Shown here one piece after another: positions 48,528 to 57,454 of a stretch of 64,000 nt of DNA. This DNA comes from VRUE01 sp045805805 (GTDB lineage: Bacteria; Actinomycetota; Thermoleophilia; Solirubrobacterales; 70-9). The notes beneath the pieces were generated by a model. The model did no database searches. It was given only the letters and a program-made list of their open reading frames with translations, and was not told the DNA's origin. The stretch's first letter is position 1; each line of letters begins with the position of its first letter. The stretch is taken from assembly GCA_045805805.1 (NCBI GenBank), contig JBJMKO010000071.1:49923-113922 (forward strand), given 5' to 3'. A program made the position numbers and the translations under genes.

Positions 48528-49748
48528 ATGCGCGCTTCCTCTCGCGGTAACTCCTGGCGGCTGCTGCTGCCCGCGGCGCTGCTTCTCGCCGTCCTCTGCA
48601 TGGCCGCCTCGGCCCCTGCCAGGGATCTCGAAGAAAAGCTCGACGACACCCAGGGCAAGCTCAGCCACGTGCGGGAAAGCCAGAGCGCGCTGGCGGCGAC
48701 GATCGCCGAACAGAACCACGCGATCGACTCGATGATCGGCGAAGTCTCGGCCCTGCGCCAGCGCCAAGCCGCGGTCGAGTCGGAACTCTCGGCCAAGCAG
48801 GACGAACTCGATCAGGCGACCGCGAAGCTGGCCGCCGACAAGCACCGTCTCACCGTGGTCCGCGCCCGGTTGCACCGTGCGCTCGGGGTCCTGCGCGAGC
48901 GCCTCGTGGCGATCTATGAGTCGGGTAGCCCTGACATGCTGAACGTCGTCCTCGACTCGGCGAGCTGGTCGGAAGTCACCACCCGCGCCGACTACCTGAA
49001 CCAGGTGCAGGAATACGACGATTCGGTCGCTGCCCGCGTCAAGGGTCTGCGCGATCAGGCGCGCGCCGCCGTCAAGCGGATGACCTCCGTGCGCATCCAG
49101 ATCAAGGACGCCCGCGACGCGATCGCCGTCAAGGAGCGCGAAGCCGCGGCGGCCAGCCAGGAAGCAGCAGCCCGCTTCGCCGAACTGAAGTCGGCCCAGG
49201 CGACGCGCCAGCAGTCGCTCGAATCGCTCGAGTCGCGCGAAGAAGCGCTGAGCAACAACCTCGCGGCGATCTCCGAACAGATCGAGAGCACCACCGGCGT
49301 CCCGGCGCAGGTGACCGACACCCCGGCGCCGCTGACGCCCGGCGAGGCCGCCGAATACATCTCGGAAAGCCAGGCCAGCGTTCCCAGCGCCGCCCCGGCC
49401 GCGATCGCCGCCGCAATCGAAGCTGCCAACTCAATCGCTACCACCCCCTACATCTGGGGCGGCGGCCACGGCTCTTTCGAATCCTCAGGCTACGACTGCT
49501 CGGGCGCGGTCAGCTTCGCCCTGCACGGCGGCGGCTTCCTCTCCAGCCCGCTCGACTCGACCGGCCTCGAGACCTGGGGCGCCCCGGGCCCCGGCCACTG
49601 GATAACCGTCTACGCCAACTCAGGCCACGCCTGGATGATCATCGCCGGCCTAGCCTTCGACACCGTAGGCGGCCCCGGCCCCCGCTGGCATAGCTCACCG
49701 GTCGACTCTCCAGAAGGATTCATCGCGCGCCACCCACCGGGCTACTGA
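48528..49748 (+). CDS. Secreted coiled-coil NlpC/P60 peptidoglycan hydrolase
   Basis: A 406-residue protein with a signal peptide (LLLPAALLLAVLCMAASAPA), a long coiled coil at residues 33-250, and a C-terminal NlpC/P60 domain with catalytic Cys in GYDCSGAVSFALHG and His in SGHAWMIIAG. The order matches RipA/CwlO-type D,L-endopeptidases, which cut wall peptides under control of an FtsEX-like complex through the coiled coil. ATG 48528. Its TGA is the outermost part of a family A stem that also pairs with the opposite gene's stop. Confidence 0.87.
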   Translation: MRASSRGNSWRLLLPAALLLAVLCMAASAPARDLEEKLDDTQGKLSHVRESQSALAATIAEQNHAIDSMIGEVSALRQRQAAVESELSAKQDELDQATAKLAADKHRLTVVRARLHRALGVLRERLVAIYESGSPDMLNVVLDSASWSEVTTRADYLNQVQEYDDSVAARVKGLRDQARAAVKRMTSVRIQIKDARDAIAVKEREAAAASQEAAARFAELKSAQATRQQSLESLESREEALSNNLAAISEQIESTTGVPAQVTDTPAPLTPGEAAEYISESQASVPSAAPAAIAAAIEAANSIATTPYIWGGGHGSFESSGYDCSGAVSFALHGGGFLSSPLDSTGLETWGAPGPGHWITVYANSGHAWMIIAGLAFDTVGGPGPRWHSSPVDSPEGFIARHPPGY

Positions 49749-49867
49749 GGGCCTGCCCCGGTAGGGGTGGAACGTCTTGTACTTTTTCGCGGGCGCTCGC
49801 TTGAAGCGCTAGCAATTCGGCGCTTCTCGAAAAAGTTAAGTGGAACCCCTACCGGGGCAGGCCTTCA
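49746..49867. repeat. Family A palindromic element, copy A4 (stop-to-stop, reversed)
   Basis: Arms 49750-49768 and 49845-49863 are a perfect 19-bp inverted repeat; pairing continues with one mismatch to include TGA 49746-49748 (NlpC stop) and TCA 49865-49867 (stop of the minus gene). Internal blocks GTCTTGTACTTTTTCG and CGAAAAAGTTAAGTGGAAC identify family A in reverse. A second hairpin, AAGCGC/GCGCTT, lies in the centre. Confidence 0.87.
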
Positions 49868-51232
49868 GCCGCCACGGCTCTTCCACGTGGCGGCGTTGCC
49901 ACGACTGACGTGGATCACGCCCTCGAAGCCTTCGCGTTGCAGGATCGAGGCAGCCAGCCCGCTGCGCTTGCCGGCCTTGCAGATCGTCGCGATCGGCCGC
50001 TCGCGGGGCAGCTCGTCGAGCCGCCCTCGGAGCTGGGCGAAGGGGATGTGGATCGAGCCGGGGACGTGGCCTTCGGCATACTCGGCGTCGCCGCGCACAT
50101 CGAGGACCTGCGGACCGTTGCCCGACTCGACCCGGCGCGCCAGCTCCGCCAAGTCGATCGCCTCGATCCGCTCCACCGGCCGGTCCTCGGCGCGCCAGGC
50201 TGTCATGCCACCGCCGAGGAAGCCGCGCACCTCGAGGCCCACCGCGGCGAGCAGCTCGGCCGCCTCCAGCTCGTTGCCGTCCGAGGCGGCGACGACGAGC
50301 AGCTCGGCGTCGACCGGGACCATCTCGGCGACCTTGGTGGCGAAGCCGGTGTCGTAGGCGGAGGCGCTGATCGAACCGGGGATGTGGGCCTCGTCGAACT
50401 GCTCGTTGGTGCGCGAGTCGATCGCAAGCGCGCCGGCGGCGATAGCCGCCTCGAAGCCATGCGGGGTCAGCCGCGTCGGGGCCCCGATCGACTCGACCAG
50501 CGGCCCGCGGTTGAGCGAGACGATGTGGGCGACGTTGGGCGGCTTGCTGCCGATCGTGGCGACGGCGTCCTCGACGAACTCGGCCTCGCTGCCGAAGCCG
50601 AGCGCCCGGTTGTGGCGTCGCTCGAAGGCGATCGTAGAGCTGGTCTTGAGGTCGATCCCGGAGCTGCCGCAGAGCGAGCCGCCCAGGTGACCGGGCCAGA
50701 CCTCGGTCTCCTCAGGCAACGCCATGAGTCGCCCGTGCAGGGAGCGGAAGATGTCGGCGGCGCCCTGGCGCGGCTCGATCGCGAGGTCGGGACGGGCGAC
50801 GTCGCCGACGAAGAGCGAGTCCCCGGTCAGCGCCGCCCAGGGATCGTCGCCGCGGGCCGCGTCACGGAGCAGGAAGGAGGTGTGCTCGGGCCGGTGGCCG
50901 GGGGTGTGGATCGCCTCGATCGTCGCGCCCTCGCCGAGCTCCAGCGTCCAGCCGTCGGCAAAGGCCTCGTGTGGGTACTCGGCCCCGGCCAGTTGGTGGA
51001 CGTGGATCGTCGCCCCGGTGGCGCGGGCGAGACGGCCGTGGCCGGAGACGTGGTCGGCGTGGTTGTGGGTCTCCAGCAGGTGCTCGATCCTCACCCCGTG
51101 CAGGCGGCTGAGGTGCAGGTAGGGGTCGATGTCCCACTGTGGGTCGACGACCGCGGCGACGCCCGAGGCCGTGTCGCCGACCAGATAGGAGGCGCAGCCG
51201 AGGTCCTCGTGGATGATTTGGCGAAAGAGCAT
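49865..51232 (-). CDS. MBL-fold hydrolase with two rhodanese domains (persulfide dioxygenase-like)
   Basis: A 455-residue protein. Residues 1-240 form a metallo-beta-lactamase fold with THNHADHVSGH (near residue 55), a GHRPEHTSF loop and LTGDSLFVGDVARPDL, as in persulfide dioxygenases. Two rhodanese domains follow. The second has the active-site Cys in ICKAGKRSG. The first has no Cys at that place (LVVAASDGNE) and is probably non-catalytic. A role in thiol-persulfide or sulfide oxidation is likely. ATG 51232; divergent from acsA with 73 bp between starts. Confidence 0.85.
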   Translation of the reverse strand: MLFRQIIHEDLGCASYLVGDTASGVAAVVDPQWDIDPYLHLSRLHGVRIEHLLETHNHADHVSGHGRLARATGATIHVHQLAGAEYPHEAFADGWTLELGEGATIEAIHTPGHRPEHTSFLLRDAARGDDPWAALTGDSLFVGDVARPDLAIEPRQGAADIFRSLHGRLMALPEETEVWPGHLGGSLCGSSGIDLKTSSTIAFERRHNRALGFGSEAEFVEDAVATIGSKPPNVAHIVSLNRGPLVESIGAPTRLTPHGFEAAIAAGALAIDSRTNEQFDEAHIPGSISASAYDTGFATKVAEMVPVDAELLVVAASDGNELEAAELLAAVGLEVRGFLGGGMTAWRAEDRPVERIEAIDLAELARRVESGNGPQVLDVRGDAEYAEGHVPGSIHIPFAQLRGRLDELPRERPIATICKAGKRSGLAASILQREGFEGVIHVSRGNAATWKSRGG

Positions 51233-51305
51233 CGGTCGGGCGCTTTCCGAAGCGGCGGTCGAACGGCTACGGTTCGATCAGGGTACCGACGAGAGAAGGA
51301 GCGTC

Positions 51306-53285
<1,980 letters not shown>

Positions 53286-53288
<3 letters not shown>

Positions 53289-53406
53289 GGCCCATCCCGG
53301 CAGGGGGTTCCGCTTAACTTTTTCGGTGGGACGGGGCTGGGCTGGCGCTCGGGCGCGGTCGACGAAAAAGTACAAGACGCTCCACCCCCTGCCGGGATGG
53401 GCCTCA
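53286..53406. repeat. Family A palindromic element, copy A5 (stop-to-stop)
   Basis: Arms 53286-53308 and 53384-53406 are a perfect 23-bp inverted repeat that includes both stop codons: TGA 53286-53288 of acsA and TCA 53404-53406 of the channel gene. Family blocks TTCCGCTTAACTTTTTCGG and CGAAAAAGTACAAGACGCTC are in forward orientation. It fills the entire convergent gap. Confidence 0.9.
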
Positions 53407-54210
53407 GTGAGCGCGTTCGTTGACCATCCGCTCGACTGCGATCTCGAGCGATTGCAGCTGTTCCTGTACCCCGCGTAGCTCGCGGAGGGCGATTTTCTCT
53501 GCTGAGGTTTGCTCGCTCTCAAGCTCTTCCTCGATCTCGGCTATTTCGGGGCTGAGGAAGCGCTGGGCGAAGGCGCCGGTGAGCAGGGCCACGAAGCCGA
53601 TGCCGACGATCAGGATGAAGGTTGAGACGACCTCCCCTCCCGTCGTCGTCGGGTAGATGTTCGAGCCGAGCGTGGTCATCGTCGTCACCGCCCAGTAGAT
53701 GCCGTCCCAGTCGGCGAGGTGCTGGCTGTGCTTCTCGAAGGCGACGAACAGGGCGCCCCCGCCGACCACGGTCAGGATCGCGAGCAACATCGCGTAGTGC
53801 AGCCCCTCCAGCGAGAAGACCTCGCGCGAGAGCTGCGCCAAGCGAAGCAGGCGCAGGAGGCGGAGCAGCCGCAGCACCCGCAGGCCCTGCAGACCAGCCG
53901 GCAGGACCGGAGGAGTAAGGACGACGATGATCAGGTCGAGGGGGTTGTGGCGCAGCCAGACCCGGCGTTTGGGCACCACTGCCAGCATCACCACGAGCTC
54001 GATCGCGAAGGCGATCCAGGTGACCCAGTTGAGCACCCGCGCGACGTCCTCCAGCGCCCCACCCGGATGCGACTCGCTGATCGCCACCATCGGGATCGTC
54101 AGCGCCGCCGCGACCATCATCGGTGTGTTCAGCTTTTCGGCGACCCGCGTGCTCCGTGCGTCCATCCCTGGTGCGTAGCGCACCGTCGTTTCGGTCGCCT
54201 CGGAGGCCAT
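53404..54210 (-). CDS. Voltage-sensor-type ion channel with non-canonical selectivity filter
   Basis: A 268-residue protein with six predicted spans. An S4-like helix has Arg at every third place (RVLRLLRLLRLLRL, residues 111-124). The pore region is YWAVTTMTTLGSNIYPTT; where K+ channels have TTVGYGD this protein has TTLGSN (179-184), so K+ selectivity is questionable. A C-terminal coiled coil (EIAEIEEELESEQTSAEKIA) probably assembles the tetramer. The ATG at 54210 is the first with a normal N-terminus. About 95 bp upstream is a terminator hairpin of a structured leader. Confidence 0.82.
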   Translation of the reverse strand: MASEATETTVRYAPGMDARSTRVAEKLNTPMMVAAALTIPMVAISESHPGGALEDVARVLNWVTWIAFAIELVVMLAVVPKRRVWLRHNPLDLIIVVLTPPVLPAGLQGLRVLRLLRLLRLLRLAQLSREVFSLEGLHYAMLLAILTVVGGGALFVAFEKHSQHLADWDGIYWAVTTMTTLGSNIYPTTTGGEVVSTFILIVGIGFVALLTGAFAQRFLSPEIAEIEEELESEQTSAEKIALRELRGVQEQLQSLEIAVERMVNERAH

Positions 54211-54304
54211 CCGCGTCTGATTCGACGCGACCGCCACAGTGCCTACCTCAAGCGCCTGCCCAGACCAGGCAGGGTGGCGATTCGCCCGGCCCCAGAAACG
54301 ACAA

Positions 54305-54322
54305 GACCCGCCGGAGCGGGTC
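54305..54322 (-). terminator. Terminator hairpin of the leader RNA
   Basis: On the minus strand GACCCGC-TCCG-GCGGGTC is a perfect 7-bp stem with a tetraloop, followed by TTGTCGTTTCTG, a modest T-rich tail. It lies between the tRNA-like gene and the channel gene and competes with the 54401-54409 pairing. Confidence 0.6.
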
Positions 54323-54410
54323 GAGCCTGGTGAACGGGGAACCACCCCGCAGGTACCTCCAAGCGACTGACACTCGCCAACTGGAGGCTACCACCAGACA
54401 CGACCCGCTT
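54305..54410 (-). ncRNA. Structured leader RNA with alternative terminator and antiterminator
   Basis: Read on the minus strand, AGCGGGTCG (54409-54401) can pair with CGACCCGCT (54323-54315) and CTGGTG (54397-54392 read on the other strand as CACCAG) with its partner at 54332-54327, closing a junction with two hairpins: one at 54387-54356 (stem CCTCCA/TGGAGG) and one at 54349-54335 (CGGGG-TGGTT-CCCCG). But the segment GACCCGC (54322-54316) can instead pair with the following GCGGGTC (54311-54305), a terminator hairpin followed by TTGTCGTTTCTG. The two states exclude each other. The 54378-54359 part is a 20-nt exact complement of the upstream tRNA-like anticodon arm. Confidence 0.6.
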
Positions 54411-54484
54411 TCCCATCTGCGGAGGGCGCCGGACTCGAACCGGATCCGGCGGTTAACCGGACAGGGCGAGTGTCAGTCGCTTGG
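54359..54484. repeat. 20-bp perfect inverted repeat spanning tRNA-like gene and leader
   Basis: Bases 54359-54378 (CCAAGCGACTGACACTCGCC) and 54465-54484 are exact reverse complements, 86 bp apart. The second copy is the anticodon arm of the minus-strand tRNA-like gene; the first lies inside a hairpin of the leader RNA. Confidence 0.85.
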
Positions 54485-54508
54485 GGATACCCATCCCCAT
54501 CACCCTCC
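54420..54508 (-). tRNA. Class II tRNA-like gene, 8/4 fold, apparent anticodon GAC
   Basis: Minus strand. An 8-bp acceptor (GGAGGGTG at 54508-54501 with CGCCCTCC at 54428-54421), a 6- to 7-bp D stem with a 4-nt loop (GGGGAT-GGGT-ATCCCC), an anticodon arm GCGA-CTGACAC-TCGC, a long variable arm TCCGG-TTAACCG-CCGGA, and a 4-bp T stem with canonical loop CCGG-TTCGAGT-CCGG. Discriminator G, no encoded CCA. The 8/4 branch and D arm resemble tRNA-Sec and the 8/4 'allo-tRNAs', but the anticodon by position is GAC (54474-54472), not UCA. The anticodon stem has only four good pairs. Long arm and G73 suggest serine identity. Confidence 0.7.
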
Positions 54509-54587
54509 TGCAGGCGATGCTAGTAGCGAAAATCCCTTCGATCGCGACCGTCTCTCAATTGACCCAGTGATGTGACAGGTACTTAAT

Positions 54588-55628
54588 TCAGGGTTCAAGC
54601 AGCTCGACCGGGTTGCCGTGATAGCCGACGCGGGCGAGGTGGCGAGTCTCGCCGCCGGGCCAGGTGGTCAGCTCAAGGGCGGCACGGTCGTCGACTGGCT
54701 CCATCCGCAGCCACGCCAGCGGGGCATCGCCGCTGGCCTTTTCGCCCGCCGCTTCGATGTGACCGAAGAAGGACGCACGCTCCTCGTCGCGCAGGTACTG
54801 GCTGACGATCGAGTGGAAAAGCACCGTGGCCCGGCCGGGCGCCCGTTCCCTGAGCGTCCGCTCGGTCCAGGTGGCCGCCGTCTCGCGCTCGATCGTGACC
54901 GGTACCTCTTCCGCCACCGTCAAGGCCGCCCGCATACGAGCAATCCGCTCGGGCTGGTCGGGCCACACGTAGGAGAGCAGGGCCAACCGACCCTCGGAGG
55001 TAGAGGCGTCGACCGGGTTTGCGTCGCAGCCGCGGCGCTCGGCTACCTCTACAGCCTCGGGTAGTCCCGGTGCCTTCCCTTCGAGCTCGAACTCGAGCTG
55101 CAGGGGCGAGTCGGGCGGGCCCCAGGAAAATCCGTCCGCGTCGTAGCGGAAGCGGTCCCAGCGCAGGTTGAGCCCGGCGCTCGTGCCGGCCTCCAAGAGC
55201 CGCAGGGGTAGCCCGGTCTCGGCGGCGACGGTCAGGAACCCGAAGAGGAGGGCGTTGCAGCGACCGACCTCGTTTGTCTGCACCGGCAGGTCGATGAGCG
55301 GGCGAATCTCTCCGGCATTGCGCTCGATCGTCTCGCGGAGTGCCTCCCAGGCCCGCGACGCATTGCCCGCCTCATAGGCGGCGGCCAGGGCCGGCTCCCG
55401 CCCGGTCAACACCATGCGGTTCACCGTCCCCAGCAGACGCAACCCGAGTACCGAGAACCGCGGGTCGCCCTCGTGGCCGCGCAGTACCTCCCAGACCGCC
55501 CCGCCCGCCTCAACGTCCGCGGCCGCCCGCTCCAGCAGCCCGGCGTAGAGGGGCGACCCGATCATCCGGCAGGCCTCGGCCTGCCAGCGCAGCTCCGTCG
55601 CAATCGTGTCCTCCGCCGATCCCGTCAT
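54588..55628 (-). CDS. DUF2332 family protein
   Basis: A 346-residue cytoplasmic protein with the DUF2332 pattern: RWQAEACRMIGSPLYAGLLERAA at the start in pieces, TNEVGRCNALLFGF, the conserved LLEAGTSAGLNLRWDRFRYD and FHSIVSQYLRDEER. The central part resembles Rossmann-like methyltransferases, but no function is established. ATG at 55628. It is followed on the same strand by the tRNA-like gene and shares a divergent promoter region with a MarR gene that contains a family B palindrome. Confidence 0.8.
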   Translation of the reverse strand: MTGSAEDTIATELRWQAEACRMIGSPLYAGLLERAAADVEAGGAVWEVLRGHEGDPRFSVLGLRLLGTVNRMVLTGREPALAAAYEAGNASRAWEALRETIERNAGEIRPLIDLPVQTNEVGRCNALLFGFLTVAAETGLPLRLLEAGTSAGLNLRWDRFRYDADGFSWGPPDSPLQLEFELEGKAPGLPEAVEVAERRGCDANPVDASTSEGRLALLSYVWPDQPERIARMRAALTVAEEVPVTIERETAATWTERTLRERAPGRATVLFHSIVSQYLRDEERASFFGHIEAAGEKASGDAPLAWLRMEPVDDRAALELTTWPGGETRHLARVGYHGNPVELLEP

Positions 55629-55665
55629 CGGCCAGATCCTAGGCCGCCCCACCACAAATGCCCGG

Positions 55666-55699
55666 TGACTTCGCCTCATCGGCCCTATTGGCGAAGTCA
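55666..55699. repeat. Family B palindrome, copy B4 (divergent promoter region)
   Basis: TGACTTCGCC (55666-55675) and GGCGAAGTCA (55690-55699) are perfect arms around a 14-nt loop. It lies exactly 38 bp from the start codons of both DUF2332 (minus) and the MarR gene (plus). Shorter than the other copies but with the same outer sequence. Confidence 0.8.
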
Positions 55700-55704
55700 G
55701 AATG

Positions 55705-55719
55705 TAGTTTGCTAAACTA
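55705..55719. promoter_or_regulatory. MarR-type operator
   Basis: TAGTTT-GCT-AAACTA is a perfect inverted repeat, 18 bp before the MarR ATG and beside a TAATTA-ccaaggc-TAATTA pair. Size and position fit autoregulation by the MarR protein. Confidence 0.6.
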
Positions 55720-55736
55720 ATTACCAAGGCTAATTA

Positions 55737-56186
55737 ATGAACGGGACGCTTGACACTCCTCTCACCGACTCCGCCGCGCGGTTGCGGATGGCGATCGTGC
55801 GGACGGCGCGGCGTTTGCGCCAGGAGGCTGCGGGGACCGGGGGGGAGCTGACCCCCACGGGGGCCTCGGCGCTGGCTACGGTGGAGCGGCACGGCCCGCT
55901 GACCCCGAGCGAGCTGGCGGAGATCGAGCGGATCAAGCGGCCGACTGCGACCCGGACCCTGCGCGTCCTGATCGAGGCCGGTTTGGTTGACCGCGCCCCC
56001 GACCCGGCCGACGGGCGCAGCGCCCTGGTCAGCATCAACGCCGCCGGGCGCGAGCGGCTGCGGCGGCTGCGCGGGCGCAAGAACGCTTACCTGGCACGCC
56101 GCATGCGCGACTTGCCCGTCGAGGATGTGCGCACGCTGGATCGCGCCGCCGAGATCCTCGAGGGGATCCTGGAGGAGCGTCGGTGA
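55737..56186 (+). CDS. MarR family transcriptional regulator
   Basis: A 149-residue winged-helix protein: recognition helix in ELAEIERIKRPTATRTLRVLIEAG and wing DRAPDPADGRSALVSI, both read in pieces, flanked by dimerisation helices. ATG 55737, 18 bp after an operator-like palindrome. Its stop overlaps the GTG of an MFS exporter gene, so it very likely represses an efflux operon that responds to a toxic small molecule. Confidence 0.9.
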   Translation: MNGTLDTPLTDSAARLRMAIVRTARRLRQEAAGTGGELTPTGASALATVERHGPLTPSELAEIERIKRPTATRTLRVLIEAGLVDRAPDPADGRSALVSINAAGRERLRRLRGRKNAYLARRMRDLPVEDVRTLDRAAEILEGILEERR

Positions 56187-57454
56187 GCGCGGGCTTGCGG
56201 CGCAGCTTCGACTCCCTCGCCGTCCCCAACTATCGCCGCTACTTCGCCGGGCAGCTGGTCTCGCTGTCGGGCAACTGGATGCAGACGGTGGCCGCGGTCT
56301 GGCTGGTGCTCAGCCTGACCGGCAGCGGCGTCGCGGTCGGCTTCACTACGGCCCTGCAGTTCCTGCCGATGCTGCTCTTCGGCGCCTGGGGCGGGCTGCT
56401 CGCCGACCGCTTTCCGAAGCGCAAGCTGCTGATGGCGACCCAGGTGTTGATGGCACTTCCGGCCATCGCTCTGTTCGCCGTCGCCGCTGCCGGCGTCGCG
56501 GCACCCTGGATGGTCTACCTCGCGGTCTTCGCGATGGGAACGGTCAACGCGGTCGACAACCCGACCAGGCAGAGCTTCGTGATCGAGATCGTCGGGCCCG
56601 ACCGCGTCGTCAACGCGGTCAGCCTCAACAGCGTCATCGTCCAGTCGGCGCGGATCGTCGGGCCCGCCTTCGCCGGGCTGCTGATCGCCGGGTTCGGCGT
56701 CGCACCATGCTTCGCCGTCAACGCCCTCACCTTCGGCGCGATGATCCTGGCGCTCTCGCGGATGGACCAGGCGCAGCTGCGCCTGGCACCTTGCGCGACG
56801 CGCGAACCGGGCGCCATCCGCGCCGGCCTGCGCTACGTGCGCGCGACCCCCGAGCTCGCCGTCCCGCTGGGCCTGATGGCGCTGGTCGGCACCTTCGGCT
56901 TCAACTTCCAGGTCGTCCTGCCGCTGCTGGCGAGGTTCAGCTTCGGCGGTGGCGCCGGCACCTACGCCGCGCTGGTCTCGGCGATGGCGATCGGCTCGGT
57001 CGCCGGCGCCCTGATCACCGGCGCCCACGGCCGCACCTCGCCACGCCTGATCGCCGGGGCGGCGCTGGCCTTCGGCGCCTTCGCCCTGTGCGCCGCGATG
57101 GCCCCGGGACTGGTCGTCGAGGTTGCGGCGCTGATCGTGCTCGGCGCCGCTGCGGTGACCTTTGCGGCATCGGTCAACTCCTCGCTCCAGCTCTCCGTCG
57201 CCCCTCACATGCGCGGCCGGGTGATGGCGCTCTACTCGGTCGTCTTCCTCGGCTCGACTCCCATCGGCGGCCCCCTGGCGGGCTGGCTCTCGGAGGCCTA
57301 CAGCCCGCGAGTCGCGCTGCTGCTTGCGGCCTCGGCCGGGCTCTCGGCCGCGTGGGCCGCGCACGTGGCTTTGGGCCGGCGCCCGTCGCGCCCCGAGAGC
57401 CAGAACAGCACCGCGAAGACGGCGAGCCCGAGGACGTTGAGCACCAGCTTGTAG
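56183..57454 (+). CDS. MFS transporter (MFS_3/EntS-like)
   Basis: A 423-residue transporter with about twelve spans. It begins NYRRYFAGQLVSLSGNWMQ and has LPMLLFGAWGGLLADRFPKR and NPTRQSFVIEIVGPDRVVNA, typical of the EntS/tetracycline-like MFS_3 group. Efflux of a drug or siderophore is likely. GTG 56183 overlaps the MarR stop. The 3' end overlaps the convergent permease gene by 157 bp; the last 45 or so residues, after the final span, are hydrophilic and may be dispensable. Confidence 0.87.
   Translation: MSAGLRRSFDSLAVPNYRRYFAGQLVSLSGNWMQTVAAVWLVLSLTGSGVAVGFTTALQFLPMLLFGAWGGLLADRFPKRKLLMATQVLMALPAIALFAVAAAGVAAPWMVYLAVFAMGTVNAVDNPTRQSFVIEIVGPDRVVNAVSLNSVIVQSARIVGPAFAGLLIAGFGVAPCFAVNALTFGAMILALSRMDQAQLRLAPCATREPGAIRAGLRYVRATPELAVPLGLMALVGTFGFNFQVVLPLLARFSFGGGAGTYAALVSAMAIGSVAGALITGAHGRTSPRLIAGAALAFGAFALCAAMAPGLVVEVAALIVLGAAAVTFAASVNSSLQLSVAPHMRGRVMALYSVVFLGSTPIGGPLAGWLSEAYSPRVALLLAASAGLSAAWAAHVALGRRPSRPESQNSTAKTASPRTLSTSL

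Larger units (their letters stand above)
54211..54587. other. 377-bp gene-free interval holding RNA genes
   Basis: Between the channel and DUF2332 genes, both on the minus strand, there is no credible protein gene. It holds the tRNA-like gene (54420-54508), the leader RNA (54305-54410) and its terminator. 54211-54304 would be the channel 5' UTR; 54509-54587 should contain the tRNA promoter (TTGAGA at 54558-54553 is a possible -35). Confidence 0.7.

Noticed and set aside
54305..54410. T-box riboswitch
   Set aside because: A GGGGTGGTTCCCC hairpin recalls the T-box sequence, but there is no Stem I with a specifier loop, and the downstream gene is a channel, not an aminoacyl-tRNA synthetase.
54420..54508. 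Selenocysteine tRNA (selC)
   Set aside because: The fold is similar, but the anticodon loop CTGACAC does not give UCA and no selA, selB or selD is in the window. Kept as an unusual tRNA-like gene instead.
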